A DNA stretch of 64,000 nucleotides from Planktothricoides raciborskii GIHE-MW2 (GTDB lineage Bacteria > Cyanobacteriota > Cyanobacteriia > Cyanobacteriales > Laspinemataceae). Both the position numbers and the translations under genes were made by a program. Shown here one piece after another: positions 1 through 8,152 of this stretch. The stretch spans positions 1,181,001 to 1,245,000 of the forward strand of contig NZ_CP159837.1 in assembly GCF_040564635.1 (NCBI RefSeq), given 5' to 3'. The notes beneath the pieces were generated by a model. It had not been told where the DNA came from and did no database searches. It saw nothing but the letters and a program-made list of their open reading frames with translations. Within the stretch, counting starts at the first letter, position 1. Each line of letters opens with the position of its first letter.

Positions 1-97
1 AGTCAGAAAGCATCGGGAATAAAAGACAATTTCCCTTGCCCTCAGAAATGCGGAACGCGCCTCTACGGTTTCTAAAGGCAGTTGCTAAAAGCGGTTT

Positions 98-1156
98 CTA
101 ACGGTGACTTTCTAATAAAGTAGTAGTGCTGTTGAGAATTAGTTGCGCCGAACCAAGAAAGAACTCGCGATCAATATTTTCCACCACATCCGTGGGCTGA
201 TGATAATGGGGATTGCGAAGGTTGGCCGTATCCGTCACCAAGACCGCCCCAATCCCTTGATACCAGAAAGGTGCATGGTCACTACGCAAGGTATCTGGGG
301 TTAAAACACCTTTTAACGGAATGGGTATGGTTAAAACTGGGCTGGTGTGAATGTTTTTACTGGCGATCGCGTCAGTTTTTACAGAATTGAAGGTATTCAG
401 TAAGGGTAAATTTTCCGCATCCCCAATCACCACAATAAAATCCCCTTTGTTGCTAGGGGGAGTAACCGGGATATTCACAGGATAGCTTTGACATCCGGGA
501 ATATGGCAAGCATAGCCAATCATGTCAGCGATAATTACCCCTTTTAAGTTAGCGCGGAGTTGCTCATTGCCCGCAAAAGCCAAACTGCCCCAAAGCCCAC
601 TTTCTTCTTTGTCAAAGAAAGCCACTCGCAGCGATCGCGCCGTTTCTCTATTTTTTAATAACCGAGCAATTTCTAAAACCGTAGCCACTCCCGTGGCATT
701 ATCATCGGCGCCGGGAGAAAATGCCACCGTATCATAATGGGCAGCCACTAAAATCGTCCCAGCGTCGGGGTCTGTTCCGGGGCGATCGCCATAGAGGTTA
801 ATTCCCTCCTCAAACTCTTGCTGCTGGGTTTCCCATCCCGCTGCTTCTAGCTGATCGATAATATATTGACGGGCTTGTTCTCGTTGTGATTCAGAATAAC
901 GCTCAAAAGCCAAGTTCTCTAAGTCGGTGAAGATTCTCTTAGAAGATATCGTAGGAAAATCAATCGGTGACAATGTTTCCGGTGGTTTTGGGGCTTCCTC
1001 CGTCTTGATGGGTGAAAATTCGGACACAAGTTCAGGGGTGGGAATAGTTGCCGGGGGAGAAGAAGCCCGGTTTCTGTGACTGGGGGCGATCGTCATTCCC
1101 GCTACCAAAATCATCAACAACACAAACCCGATAAATTGCTGAATCTTATTTATCAT
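98..1156 (-). CDS. Secreted/anchored M28-family zinc metallopeptidase
   Basis: 352 aa. An N-terminal hydrophobic segment (about residues 8-24) followed by a Pro/Ser/Thr-rich linker suggests export or membrane anchoring, with the peptidase domain outside the cytoplasm. M28 metal-site motifs are visible: AHYDT (His140), ADDN (bridging Asp151), DKEESG (catalytic Glu184 and ligand Glu185), an IADMIGY aspartate and a C-terminal NPHYHQPTD histidine. The family are co-catalytic di-zinc aminopeptidases or carboxypeptidases that trim peptides; the substrate here cannot be told from sequence. The ATG start is followed directly by the signal-like segment. It is convergent or divergent with nothing on its 3' side inside the window and is probably monocistronic. 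All catalytic residues look intact. Confidence 0.9.
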   Translation of the reverse strand: MINKIQQFIGFVLLMILVAGMTIAPSHRNRASSPPATIPTPELVSEFSPIKTEEAPKPPETLSPIDFPTISSKRIFTDLENLAFERYSESQREQARQYIIDQLEAAGWETQQQEFEEGINLYGDRPGTDPDAGTILVAAHYDTVAFSPGADDNATGVATVLEIARLLKNRETARSLRVAFFDKEESGLWGSLAFAGNEQLRANLKGVIIADMIGYACHIPGCQSYPVNIPVTPPSNKGDFIVVIGDAENLPLLNTFNSVKTDAIASKNIHTSPVLTIPIPLKGVLTPDTLRSDHAPFWYQGIGAVLVTDTANLRNPHYHQPTDVVENIDREFFLGSAQLILNSTTTLLESHR

Positions 1157-1266
1157 CGATAGTCAATGGGCAGCCCCGTAGAATCTGTGAATATTTTTAC
1201 AGTAGCATGAGTGACTTTTCCTAGGCAGAGTTTTGCCGATCTTGGGCGATCGCTCAAACTAAAATA

Positions 1267-1302
1267 CCCCGTATTATTAAGTGAAAAACTTAAAATACGG
1301 GG
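1267..1302 (-). terminator. Palindromic hairpin downstream of the first PEP-CTERM gene
   Basis: A 9-bp GC-rich stem (CCCCGTATT at 1267-1275 with AATACGGGG at 1294-1302) is extended inward by AAGT/ACTT around a GAAAA loop. It lies between the stop of the minus-strand PEP-CTERM gene and the start of the M28 gene. On the minus strand it is followed by a moderately T-rich stretch, so it is a plausible but not canonical terminator. Confidence 0.5.
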
Positions 1303-1421
1303 GCATCGATCAAAGTTAAATATAATCATGCTACCTGATATTAAATTGCGGGAAGTCCCTGCTGAATACGACTGGACACACTAACCTAAGCGGAGACTTT
1401 CCCGTCATTATCGGTTAGGAA

Positions 1422-2090
1422 TTAAGCAGATTTTTGATTTTTGCGCTTGCTGGCATTGCGTTGGAATAAGCCACCAAATCCCAAGGCTAAACCACTACCC
1501 ATAATAGTCAAAGGTTCCGGTACATCTGTTGCTAAAGTCATTTGATAAGTTGAACTTTGATTTGAACCCCAATTTGTGTAGCCGCCCGACAGTTGACCCT
1601 TAGCTAAGGTAGTACCATTAAACTTAAACGCACCAGTCAAATAGGGGAAGGAAACTGTAGTGCCAGTGCCGAAGGCTTCCCAGCTAATGAACTGAGTTTC
1701 ATCTAAATTAAAGGTTAGCTCGGCTATTTCTCCCTTAATGCTTTGCGTACCAAAGCTAATGAATGGGGTGACAGGATCGGTGGTGCAAAGAGTAGGGTTT
1801 CCGATTCCACAAGTGAATGCCAAATCATTGATTTGAGGCAGAGAACCGTCCGCAGGAAATGATAGTCCAGCAAAATCATCGAATTTATCATTAACTACAT
1901 TCTCAGAAAATTTCCAAGTAAAGCCATTGGCAGTATCATTAATGTCCAAGTCTCCGGATAAGCCAACACTACCATGTAGACCAACATCTAGACTGGCGGC
2001 TTGGGCTGGGGCGACTGCTACGACGGTGGCGGCGGTGACGGTAGCGGCGATTAAACTGGTTCCTAGACCTAAAGAAGATAAAGTTTTCAT
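1422..2090 (-). CDS. PEP-CTERM sorting domain protein (copy 1)
   Basis: 222 aa. The N-terminus is a signal peptide (MKTLSSLGLGTSLIAATV, cleavage likely after AQA). The C-terminus is a PEP-CTERM sorting signal: VPEPLT, then a Gly/Leu-rich hydrophobic helix, then a basic tail. By family knowledge, exosortase cleaves such signals and the protein ends up outside the cytoplasm, often glycosylated or in extracellular matrix. The Ser/Gly/Asn-rich middle has no recognised enzyme motif. It is a clear paralogue of the protein at 2897-3568 (shared 'SGYTNxxS.STYQMTLA'-like end, same length class, same signal peptide). ATG is preceded by AGGAG at good spacing. A conserved 18-bp element lies about 130 bp upstream. 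No exosortase is encoded in the window. Confidence 0.88.
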   Translation of the reverse strand: MKTLSSLGLGTSLIAATVTAATVVAVAPAQAASLDVGLHGSVGLSGDLDINDTANGFTWKFSENVVNDKFDDFAGLSFPADGSLPQINDLAFTCGIGNPTLCTTDPVTPFISFGTQSIKGEIAELTFNLDETQFISWEAFGTGTTVSFPYLTGAFKFNGTTLAKGQLSGGYTNWGSNQSSTYQMTLATDVPEPLTIMGSGLALGFGGLFQRNASKRKNQKSA

Positions 2091-2220
2091 GGCTGTACTC
2101 CTGGTATATTCGTGAGAATTTTTATTTATATCTATCTCAGAGACTTGAAGAATTGCTCTCTGTGTGATTACTTACGAATATACTCGGAGCTTTTTGGGAG
2201 AGGCAATAGCTTTTGCGTAA

Positions 2221-2238
2221 CTTTACGAAAGCTTTAAA
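2221..2238 (-). promoter_or_regulatory. Conserved 18-bp PEP-CTERM upstream element, copy 1
   Basis: On the + strand it reads CTTTACGAAAGCTTTAAA, 131-148 bp before the ATG at 2090. The same 18-mer with only three variable positions recurs at 3681, 34445 and 34498, each time upstream of a PEP-CTERM gene. The two CTTTA half-sites are 11-12 bp apart in direct orientation, as expected for a response-regulator dimer. Further upstream (2361-2376) lies the palindrome TCCGTA-AAAA-TACGGA. Function is inferred from position and conservation only. Confidence 0.55.
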
Positions 2239-2529
2239 ATTCGCCAACGAGTTTTCAGGATTTTCTCGTTTAACCTTCCTTGGCGCTTCATATTACCTTT
2301 AAAAAACTATCTAAGTAACCCGCTTCTTTCACTTAGAAGCTATGATAAAAAATACCGTAATCCGTAAAAATACGGATATTTTATTTCAGGATTTTTACGG
2401 ATTGCGGATATTTTTGTCGGGAGAGAATTTACGGGATGCTCCAATCCGCAAATCTACGCAAATTAGATCATCTTTAAAGTAAAAAATTGCCAACAAAAAT
2501 AATTAAAATTGACGGTGACAAAATTTGCT

Positions 2530-2658
2530 TATAGCGGTTATTATCCCGATGAAGTACAGAGGTTTTCTGGATTCCCGGCGATGGCGGCGCGGGGGCAGGC
2601 CGCCATCGCCGGGAATGACAGGTTTTTTTTGCACTTCATAACTCTGACAAGTGCTGTA
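2530..2658 (+). repeat. MITE-like palindromic element, family A copy 1
   Basis: 129 bp with imperfect terminal inverted repeats (TATAGCGGTTAT... / ...GTGCTGTA). Inside are GAAGTACAGAGG and a 17-bp perfect GC-rich stem (arms at about 2571-2587 and 2600-2616) bounded by ATTCCC/GGGAAT, then a T8 run and GCACTTCATAACT. Two other copies are at 3755-3853 and 27331-27430. There is no transposase ORF. A 68-codon ORF running through it (2509-2715) is a by-product of the repeat. Confidence 0.75.
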
Positions 2659-2715
2659 AGCGATCGCAGAATTTGTCTAATTCATCGGCCACTCAGGACT
2701 GCCGCCGAAACATAA

Positions 2716-2748
2716 ACAGGGGTGGTGAGTATGACCCACCACCCCTGT
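2716..2748 (-). terminator. Hairpin downstream of second PEP-CTERM gene
   Basis: ACAGGGGTGGT at 2716-2726 pairs perfectly with ACCACCCCTGT at 2738-2748, about 150 bp beyond the stop of the minus-strand gene ending at 2897. There is no strong T-tract on the minus strand, so it may be a repeat-derived hairpin rather than a true terminator. Confidence 0.35.
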
Positions 2749-2896
2749 GAAGATGGAAAATTACCGAGGAAAAAACTCTGATTCGGCTTCGGCGATCGAG
2801 AGGAAGTTTCCTCGGAGTTAATTGTTTGTTTGTCAACGGAGAATTTCCCTGGTAAATACAGCAATACTACAGCACTAATACAGCACTAATACAGCA

Positions 2897-3568
2897 TTAA
2901 GCCGGTGTATTGTTGTTTTTTGAGGCAGAGTTTTTACGTCGCAGTAAGCCAGCCAAACCTACGGTCAAACCAATTCCCAGAGTGGTGGAGGGTTCTGGGA
3001 TAGTTGTTGGTACTGCCGCCAAAGTCATCTGATAAGTTGACGAGTTTCCGGTTTTACCACCAGCAAAATTGCCCACCGCAAGAGTTGTACCATTAAACAT
3101 TAATGAACCAGTAATAGCAGGGGCGGCAGATGTGGTGTTAAAGAAGTTATTTCCCCAACTCATGTAATTAGCGGCATCTAGGTTAAAGCTGAGATTGGCG
3201 GTGACTCCCTTAATCGTTTGCATACCGAAGTCGATGAATGAGGCGATCGGGTCGGTGGTGCAAGACTTCATCGACACACCAAACATACTTGGTGCGGATA
3301 TACAGCTAAATTCCAGGGTACTGATTTGCGGTTTAGAATTGTCCGCAAATGAGACGCCTAGGAAATCACCGAATTTATCGTTGAGGACATTTTGCGAAAA
3401 ATTCCAGATAAAACCGTTGCTAGTATTAGTAATGTTCAGGTTTCCGGACAGTCCCATGCTACCGGATAGTTGAATCGCTTGGGCTGGGGCAACGCTTACC
3501 ACAGTGGCGACGGTGACACTGGCGGCGATTAAGCTGGTTCTTAAATCTAGAGATGGTAAAGTTTTCAT
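2897..3568 (-). CDS. PEP-CTERM sorting domain protein (copy 2)
   Basis: 223 aa from the ATG at 3568. An upstream in-frame start would add 23 polar residues before the signal peptide, so the internal ATG, which aligns with the MKTL start of the paralogue at 1422-2090, is preferred. Signal peptide ends near AQA; the C-terminus has IPEPSTTLG, a hydrophobic helix and an RRK-containing basic tail, i.e. a PEP-CTERM signal. The body shares SGNLNI/SGDLDI, GFxWxFSxNVxNDKF and STYQMTLA blocks with copy 1, showing tandem duplication. Predicted to be exported and processed by an exosortase encoded elsewhere. The shared 18-bp element lies about 115-130 bp upstream. Confidence 0.87.
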   Translation of the reverse strand: MKTLPSLDLRTSLIAASVTVATVVSVAPAQAIQLSGSMGLSGNLNITNTSNGFIWNFSQNVLNDKFGDFLGVSFADNSKPQISTLEFSCISAPSMFGVSMKSCTTDPIASFIDFGMQTIKGVTANLSFNLDAANYMSWGNNFFNTTSAAPAITGSLMFNGTTLAVGNFAGGKTGNSSTYQMTLAAVPTTIPEPSTTLGIGLTVGLAGLLRRKNSASKNNNTPA

Positions 3569-3680
3569 CGTATTTTCTCGCTTCTGTGATGTTCTACTGC
3601 TGTGATTCAGAGGAATCCTCCGTGTTATTACGCACAATTCTAGTCGGATCTAGGCAGTAACCGCTATATATGCGGAGTAA

Positions 3681-3698
3681 CTTTACCAAATCTTTAAA
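3681..3698 (-). promoter_or_regulatory. Conserved 18-bp PEP-CTERM upstream element, copy 2
   Basis: CTTTACCAAATCTTTAAA, 113-130 bp before the ATG at 3568. Between it and the gene is a second block (about 3617-3650, TCCGTGTTATTACGCA ... GTCGGA) that resembles a block at about 2159-2193 before copy 1 and TCCGTAATTATACGCA at 34396-34411 before the third PEP-CTERM gene. The order 18-mer, then CCGT block, then gene is the same in all three. Confidence 0.55.
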
Positions 3699-3754
3699 TT
3701 TCCCCCACAAATTATTGCGGGTTTAGGGCAAGGCACTGGTTGTGACTTCATCAT

Positions 3755-3853
3755 TATAGCGGTTATTGTCCGAATGAAGTACAGAGGTTTTCTGGATTCC
3801 CGCGCGGGAATGACAGGTTTTTTTTGTACTTCATAACTATGACAATTGCTATA
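3755..3853 (+). repeat. MITE-like palindromic element, family A copy 2
   Basis: 99 bp, the shortest copy. It begins TATAGCGGTTATTGTCC and ends GACAATTGCTATA; the outer ~29 bp of the two ends are imperfect inverted repeats sharing TATAGC and ATGAAGTACA. The centre is the palindrome ATTCCCGCGCGGGAAT. It sits in the spacer between gnd and the second PEP-CTERM gene. Confidence 0.75.
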
Positions 3854-3931
3854 ATTAATAATTGCCAGGAATTGCCCGGACAAGGCAATAGTCCGGGCAA
3901 TTATTAACTCTAATTATTTACCTTATTTACC

Positions 3932-5344
3932 CTATTTACCCCATTCGGTGTGGAAACTGCCTTCTTGATCAATTCGTTGATAAGTATGGGCACCGAAATA
4001 ATCTCGCTGGGCTTGGGTCAAGTTTTGGGGCAAACTGGCACGACGGTAACTATCAAAGTAATCTAATGATGCACTAAAAGCAGGCACGGGAATTCCTAGG
4101 GTATTGGCCAGAATTAAGACTTCTCGCCATGCTTGTTGTCGGTCGAGAATTGTTTGTTTGAATTCTGGGGCTAAGAGTAAATTGGGTAGGCTAGGATTAT
4201 CGCTGAAGGCTTTTTTAATTTTATTCAAAAATCCAGCGCGAATAATACAGCCACCTTTCCAAATTCGGGCAATTTCACCTAAGTCTAAATCGTAGCCAAA
4301 TTCTTGAGATGCCATACTTAATAAGGCCATGCCTTGAGCATAAGAGCAAATTTTTGAGCAGTATAGGGCATCGCGAATTTTGCTGATAAACGCTTTGACA
4401 TCTCCGTCAAATTTAGCGGTTGGGCCGGTGAGTTCTTTGCTGGCGGCTATGCGTTCTTCTTTGCTAGAAGACATGATGCGGGCGTTGACCGCTGCACCGA
4501 TGGTGGGAATGGCTACGCCTAATTCTAAGGAACTAACCACGGTCCAGCGTCCGGTGCCTTTTTGTCCGGCGGCATCGACAATTAGTTCGACTAAAGGTTT
4601 GTTGGTTTCTGGATCGATTTGTTTGAATATGTCAGCGGTGATTTCAATTAAGTATGAGTTGAGTTCGTCGGTGGTGTTCCATTCGGCAAATACTTCATGG
4701 AGTTGATTGTGGTCGAGTCCCAAGGCGTTTTTGAGGAGGTCGTAGGCTTCGGCAATTAATTGCATATCGCCGTATTCAATGCCGTTATGCACCATTTTGA
4801 CGTAGTGACCGGCTCCTTTGGGCCCAATGTAGGTGACACAAGGGCCATCATCGACTTGGGCGGCAATTTTGGTGACGATCGCTTCTATTTCGTCGTAAGC
4901 TTCTTTGGTGCCTCCGGGCATTAAACTGGGGCCATTGAGTGCGCCTTCTTCGCCCCCGGAAACTCCCATACCGATATAGCGGAGTCCGGTGGATTCTAAG
5001 TATGCTACTCGGCGATCGGTATCTTCATAGAGAGAGTTACCGCCGTCGATAATCATGTCTCCGGGGTCTAGTAAGGGTTTGAGTTGGTCAATGACCGCAT
5101 CTACGGGTTTACCGGCTTTGACCATAATCAAAATCCGCCGAGGACGTTCCAGGGACTCGACAAATTCTTCTAATGAGTAGGTGGCTTTGACTTGCTTACC
5201 ACCAGCGCGGTTGGTCATAAAAGCATCGGTTTTTTCCGCTGTCCGGTTATATACGGCTACGGGAAAGCCATTGCGTTCCACGTTCAGGGCGAGGTTTTCA
5301 CCCATGACGGCTAAACCAATGACACCAAATTTCTGTTTCGTCAT
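3932..5344 (-). CDS. gnd: 6-phosphogluconate dehydrogenase, decarboxylating
   Basis: 470 aa, the usual length. It oxidatively decarboxylates 6-phosphogluconate to ribulose 5-phosphate, making NADPH in the oxidative pentose phosphate pathway, the main dark catabolic route of cyanobacteria. Visible features: N-terminal Rossmann motif [12 protein letters not shown] with the following NRT (NADP), the family signature [19 protein letters not shown] (about residue 127), the catalytic [13 protein letters not shown] block (about 183), and the C-terminal [13 protein letters not shown] tail that reaches into the partner subunit. ATG start; no close upstream partner. An about 290-bp spacer with HIP1 sites separates it from the divergent Ycf66-family gene. 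Nothing unusual. Confidence 0.98.
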   Translation of the reverse strand: MTKQKFGVIGLAVMGENLALNVERNGFPVAVYNRTAEKTDAFMTNRAGGKQVKATYSLEEFVESLERPRRILIMVKAGKPVDAVIDQLKPLLDPGDMIIDGGNSLYEDTDRRVAYLESTGLRYIGMGVSGGEEGALNGPSLMPGGTKEAYDEIEAIVTKIAAQVDDGPCVTYIGPKGAGHYVKMVHNGIEYGDMQLIAEAYDLLKNALGLDHNQLHEVFAEWNTTDELNSYLIEITADIFKQIDPETNKPLVELIVDAAGQKGTGRWTVVSSLELGVAIPTIGAAVNARIMSSSKEERIAASKELTGPTAKFDGDVKAFISKIRDALYCSKICSYAQGMALLSMASQEFGYDLDLGEIARIWKGGCIIRAGFLNKIKKAFSDNPSLPNLLLAPEFKQTILDRQQAWREVLILANTLGIPVPAFSASLDYFDSYRRASLPQNLTQAQRDYFGAHTYQRIDQEGSFHTEWGK

Positions 5345-5638
5345 AATGTGATGATTCTGATGTTTCTTTTGATGAACTCTAAGAAATCAGAGTAGCCCGA
5401 TCGCCTGTAGGTTGTAATGGAAAAAGATATTAAGACTTGGCGATCGCCCTAGAATCAAAGGGGTTTTATCAGCGATCGCTGACATAACAGACTCTCGGAC
5501 AAAACCTCAGAAAGAGGGCAATCAAAATAATTCTGGGAAAAAGCGCGATCGAGAACGGGGTCTGAACGGTAAAATTGACCACTGAGAGGACACACCGCCG
5601 AGTCTTCGTAGCACAGTACCATTGAAAGGAGCGCAAAA

Positions 5639-7894
5639 ATGCTGGCATATATCTTAGCTTTAGCAGTCGTTATCGGTAGCTTCGCGATCTACATGGCTGC
5701 TTTCTTTTTTCCAGAAGTCCATCGTAAAGGAGATATATTCTGGAGTGGCATTGGCCTTTTCTATGCCTTGGTGTTATGGTTCTGTGCTGGAAGAATTACC
5801 GGCGCAGTGCTTCTGGGTCAGACTGCTAGTGTCGCCCTTTTAGTCTGGTTTGGCTGGCAAAGTATGCGTTTGCGTTGGGAAGTCACCCCAGCCCGACAAC
5901 GCACTCAAGTCCCCAGCAAAGTTCAAACAACGGATCAAAAGACGGATCGGGACTTAGAGCAAAAACCCGCCAACGTTTTATCCAAACTGACCGGAAGTTT
6001 TACGACCTTATTTAAAGGCAAGTCCCCAGGGGAAACGCTACAACCGGAGAAAACTAAGACTAAAGCCAAGAAAGATAGCAAGAAAGACAGCAAGAAAGAC
6101 AGCAAGAAAGACAGCAAACCAGACCAGAAAATCGCCGCAGAAACCCCGGAAACCTTGCTTTCAGAGTCTACGGTGGAGCCAACTGCTGCTCCTGAAGTCG
6201 TCGAGGTTACTCCAGAGACTCCAATCGCAAGTCAGGCGGACACCGCAACGGAAAGCACTGTTGCCGCAACTGAAACAACCGTTGCGACTCTGGAAGAAAC
6301 TAATGAGACTAAACCAGAATCAACGGAAGAAATTGCGATCGCTCAACCTGTCGCTCAACCTGTTGTCTCTGAAGCACCGCAGGAAAGTCAAGCTGATGCC
6401 GCAGAAACGAACGCCGTGGCAAATGTAGAAGAAATCACCGATCGCCAGACTGAAGCAAAAGAAGATTGGGACAAAGAAGATGTGGACTTTGACCCAGAGT
6501 GGGACATTGAGAATCCTCCCGTATCTTCCCCTGCTGTGGGAGAAGATAGTTTAGGGTCTGGGACGGAAGCGGCAATCACCGAGTCCGCAGTTTCCCCAGT
6601 TTCTCCTGTTTCCGCCGATAATTTAGTGGCAGTGGATCGAGAAACCGAGTCGAAAACCGAGTCGAAAACGGAAACTAAGACTGAGGATCGGCAGGATAAG
6701 TCCGATCGCGATAAGTCAGAGGCGATCGCTGGGAAGAGTCCCAAGAAATCTAAAGGCAAAACCGCTAAAGAAAAACTAGGGGCAAAAGCCAAAACCGAAG
6801 CCAAAACCAAAGCCAAAACCGAAGCCAAAACCAAAGCCAAAACTGAAGCCAAAACCGAAGCCAAAACCAAAGCCAAAACTGACAAATCTAGCGGTGGTGT
6901 CACGAGCAAAATTCTGGCACCGATCGCCGGTTTATTCGGTACGATTCCAGGACTATTTGGCAAAGGGAAAAAGGATAAGCAAGATAAACCAGACCAAACA
7001 CCCCTAGTTCAACCGGATCTTACGGATCTTAAAGAGTCGGAGGGCAAAGATGACACCCCGGAAATAGGGGCGAACGCATCTCAAATAGAATCAGCGGCAA
7101 CCGTTGAAACAGCCGTTGAAACAGCGCTTGAAACAACCGTTGAAACACCCGATCTGGAACCAAAAACTGCACGTCCAGACACTTTAGAATCAGTTGCCAC
7201 AACCGTTGAAAGTGCCGAACCGAAGGTCACGGAAACTGAATCTGACTCATTATCAGACCCATTACCAGAAGTTGCCGCAACAGAGGTGACAAGTTATGAT
7301 TCAACGGACGATTTCACCCCAGAATCTGAAATAGAAGCCACGACTGTAAATCGAATTTCGCCAGTGGTGACAGAAAGCCAAAAGTCTCCAGAAAATACGG
7401 AGATCGCTGAAGTGGTGCTGGAAGTGGAAGAATTGCCAAATAACCCCGAATCTGCCGAAGTGGTGCTGGAAGTGGAAGACTTGCCAATGACTTCCGAAGC
7501 TGCGGAAGTGGTGGTAGAGGTTCAAAATCCAGTTAATTCTGAAACCTCCGAAGAAATCACGGAAATTCAGGATGATGCGTTAACGGTTGATGCAGCGGCA
7601 GTGACCACGGTGTTAGAAACCGAGGTTCTGACAGAGGAGAATCAAGTAGAACCCTCGGAGGATGAGGAGAATCTGCATTCACGAAGCGTTGCGGATGCAA
7701 CATCGCGAAGCGTTGCGGATGCAATATCCGCTGAAAATACCCCAGGAGAAGAGGGGACAGTTTCCACAGAAACAACTGCGGAAACAACTGTGGAAAACAC
7801 TGCCGCATCTTCTGACCTAAACAAACCAGAAGAAACGGATCTATCTTCCTCTAACCAAAAGCAAAAAGACTCTTCAGAACCCAAGTCAGAATGA
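5639..7894 (+). CDS. Ycf66-family membrane protein with very long low-complexity tail
   Basis: 751 aa. Residues 1-90 hold three hydrophobic segments and match the Ycf66 N-terminal domain of cyanobacteria and plastids (function not established). The remaining about 660 residues are disordered: KKDS repeats, AKTEAKTKAKTE repeats, then a very acidic Glu/Thr/Val part containing two near-identical SAEVVLEVE segments. Family members are often about 250-400 aa, so this tail is unusually long. A strong GAAAGGAG ribosome site precedes the ATG. A duplicated 24-bp intergenic-type repeat has been taken up in frame near the end (RSVADA twice). A rho-independent-type hairpin follows. The tail probably faces the cytoplasm or stroma-like side; that is inference. 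Confidence 0.85.
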   Translation: MLAYILALAVVIGSFAIYMAAFFFPEVHRKGDIFWSGIGLFYALVLWFCAGRITGAVLLGQTASVALLVWFGWQSMRLRWEVTPARQRTQVPSKVQTTDQKTDRDLEQKPANVLSKLTGSFTTLFKGKSPGETLQPEKTKTKAKKDSKKDSKKDSKKDSKPDQKIAAETPETLLSESTVEPTAAPEVVEVTPETPIASQADTATESTVAATETTVATLEETNETKPESTEEIAIAQPVAQPVVSEAPQESQADAAETNAVANVEEITDRQTEAKEDWDKEDVDFDPEWDIENPPVSSPAVGEDSLGSGTEAAITESAVSPVSPVSADNLVAVDRETESKTESKTETKTEDRQDKSDRDKSEAIAGKSPKKSKGKTAKEKLGAKAKTEAKTKAKTEAKTKAKTEAKTEAKTKAKTDKSSGGVTSKILAPIAGLFGTIPGLFGKGKKDKQDKPDQTPLVQPDLTDLKESEGKDDTPEIGANASQIESAATVETAVETALETTVETPDLEPKTARPDTLESVATTVESAEPKVTETESDSLSDPLPEVAATEVTSYDSTDDFTPESEIEATTVNRISPVVTESQKSPENTEIAEVVLEVEELPNNPESAEVVLEVEDLPMTSEAAEVVVEVQNPVNSETSEEITEIQDDALTVDAAAVTTVLETEVLTEENQVEPSEDEENLHSRSVADATSRSVADAISAENTPGEEGTVSTETTAETTVENTAASSDLNKPEETDLSSSNQKQKDSSEPKSE
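7682..7729 (+). repeat. Tandem pair of 24-bp repeat inside a coding region
   Basis: Two adjacent copies of CGAAGCGTTGCGGATGCAA(C/T)ATC lie in frame in the Ycf66-family gene and encode RSVADA twice. The same sequence is present outside genes at 8085-8108 (exact) and inverted in part at 9378-9397. This is a small dispersed cyanobacterial repeat that can be read through as protein. Confidence 0.75.
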
Positions 7895-7985
7895 AAGTCA
7901 GAACCAAAGTCAGAACCAAAGTCCAATAGTGACAGCGAATATTAGACAATTCTGGCTTTCATTCCGGGATGGTGGATCCCCCCAA

Positions 7986-8011
7986 CCCCCCTTAAAAAGG
8001 GGGGCTTTTTA
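7986..8011 (+). terminator. Rho-independent-type terminator after the Ycf66-family gene
   Basis: CCCCCC, loop TTAAAAA, GGGGGG, C, then TTTTT. It lies 92 bp beyond the stop. The same C6/G6/T5 module occurs at 11828-11852 and, with a changed loop, at 44278-44313, so it is also a dispersed repeat. Confidence 0.75.
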
Positions 8012-8084
8012 GATTTTTCCAGAGGTCTAATATACAGAAAAAAGCTGATTTTATCTGCGTTAGATCCGGGGGAAGGTGCGATCG

Positions 8085-8108
8085 CGAAGCGTTGCGGATG
8101 CAACATCG
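8085..8108 (+). repeat. Intergenic copy of the 24-bp repeat
   Basis: Exact match to the unit inside the Ycf66-family gene at 7682-7705. It lies directly after a GCGATCGC HIP1 site in the convergent spacer. Confidence 0.7.
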
Positions 8109-8152
8109 TTAATAATCTCTAATCATCGCTAGTTATGACCAGTTATGGCCGC

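Noticed and set aside
2509-2715. 68-codon plus-strand reading frame
   Set aside because: It runs through the family A palindromic repeat, so its openness comes from the repeat; no family features or ribosome site.
6388-6963. 191-codon minus-strand frame opposite the Ycf66-family gene
   Set aside because: Shadow of low-complexity codons (Ala-Lys-Thr-Glu arrays read backwards as Leu/Val/Ser runs).
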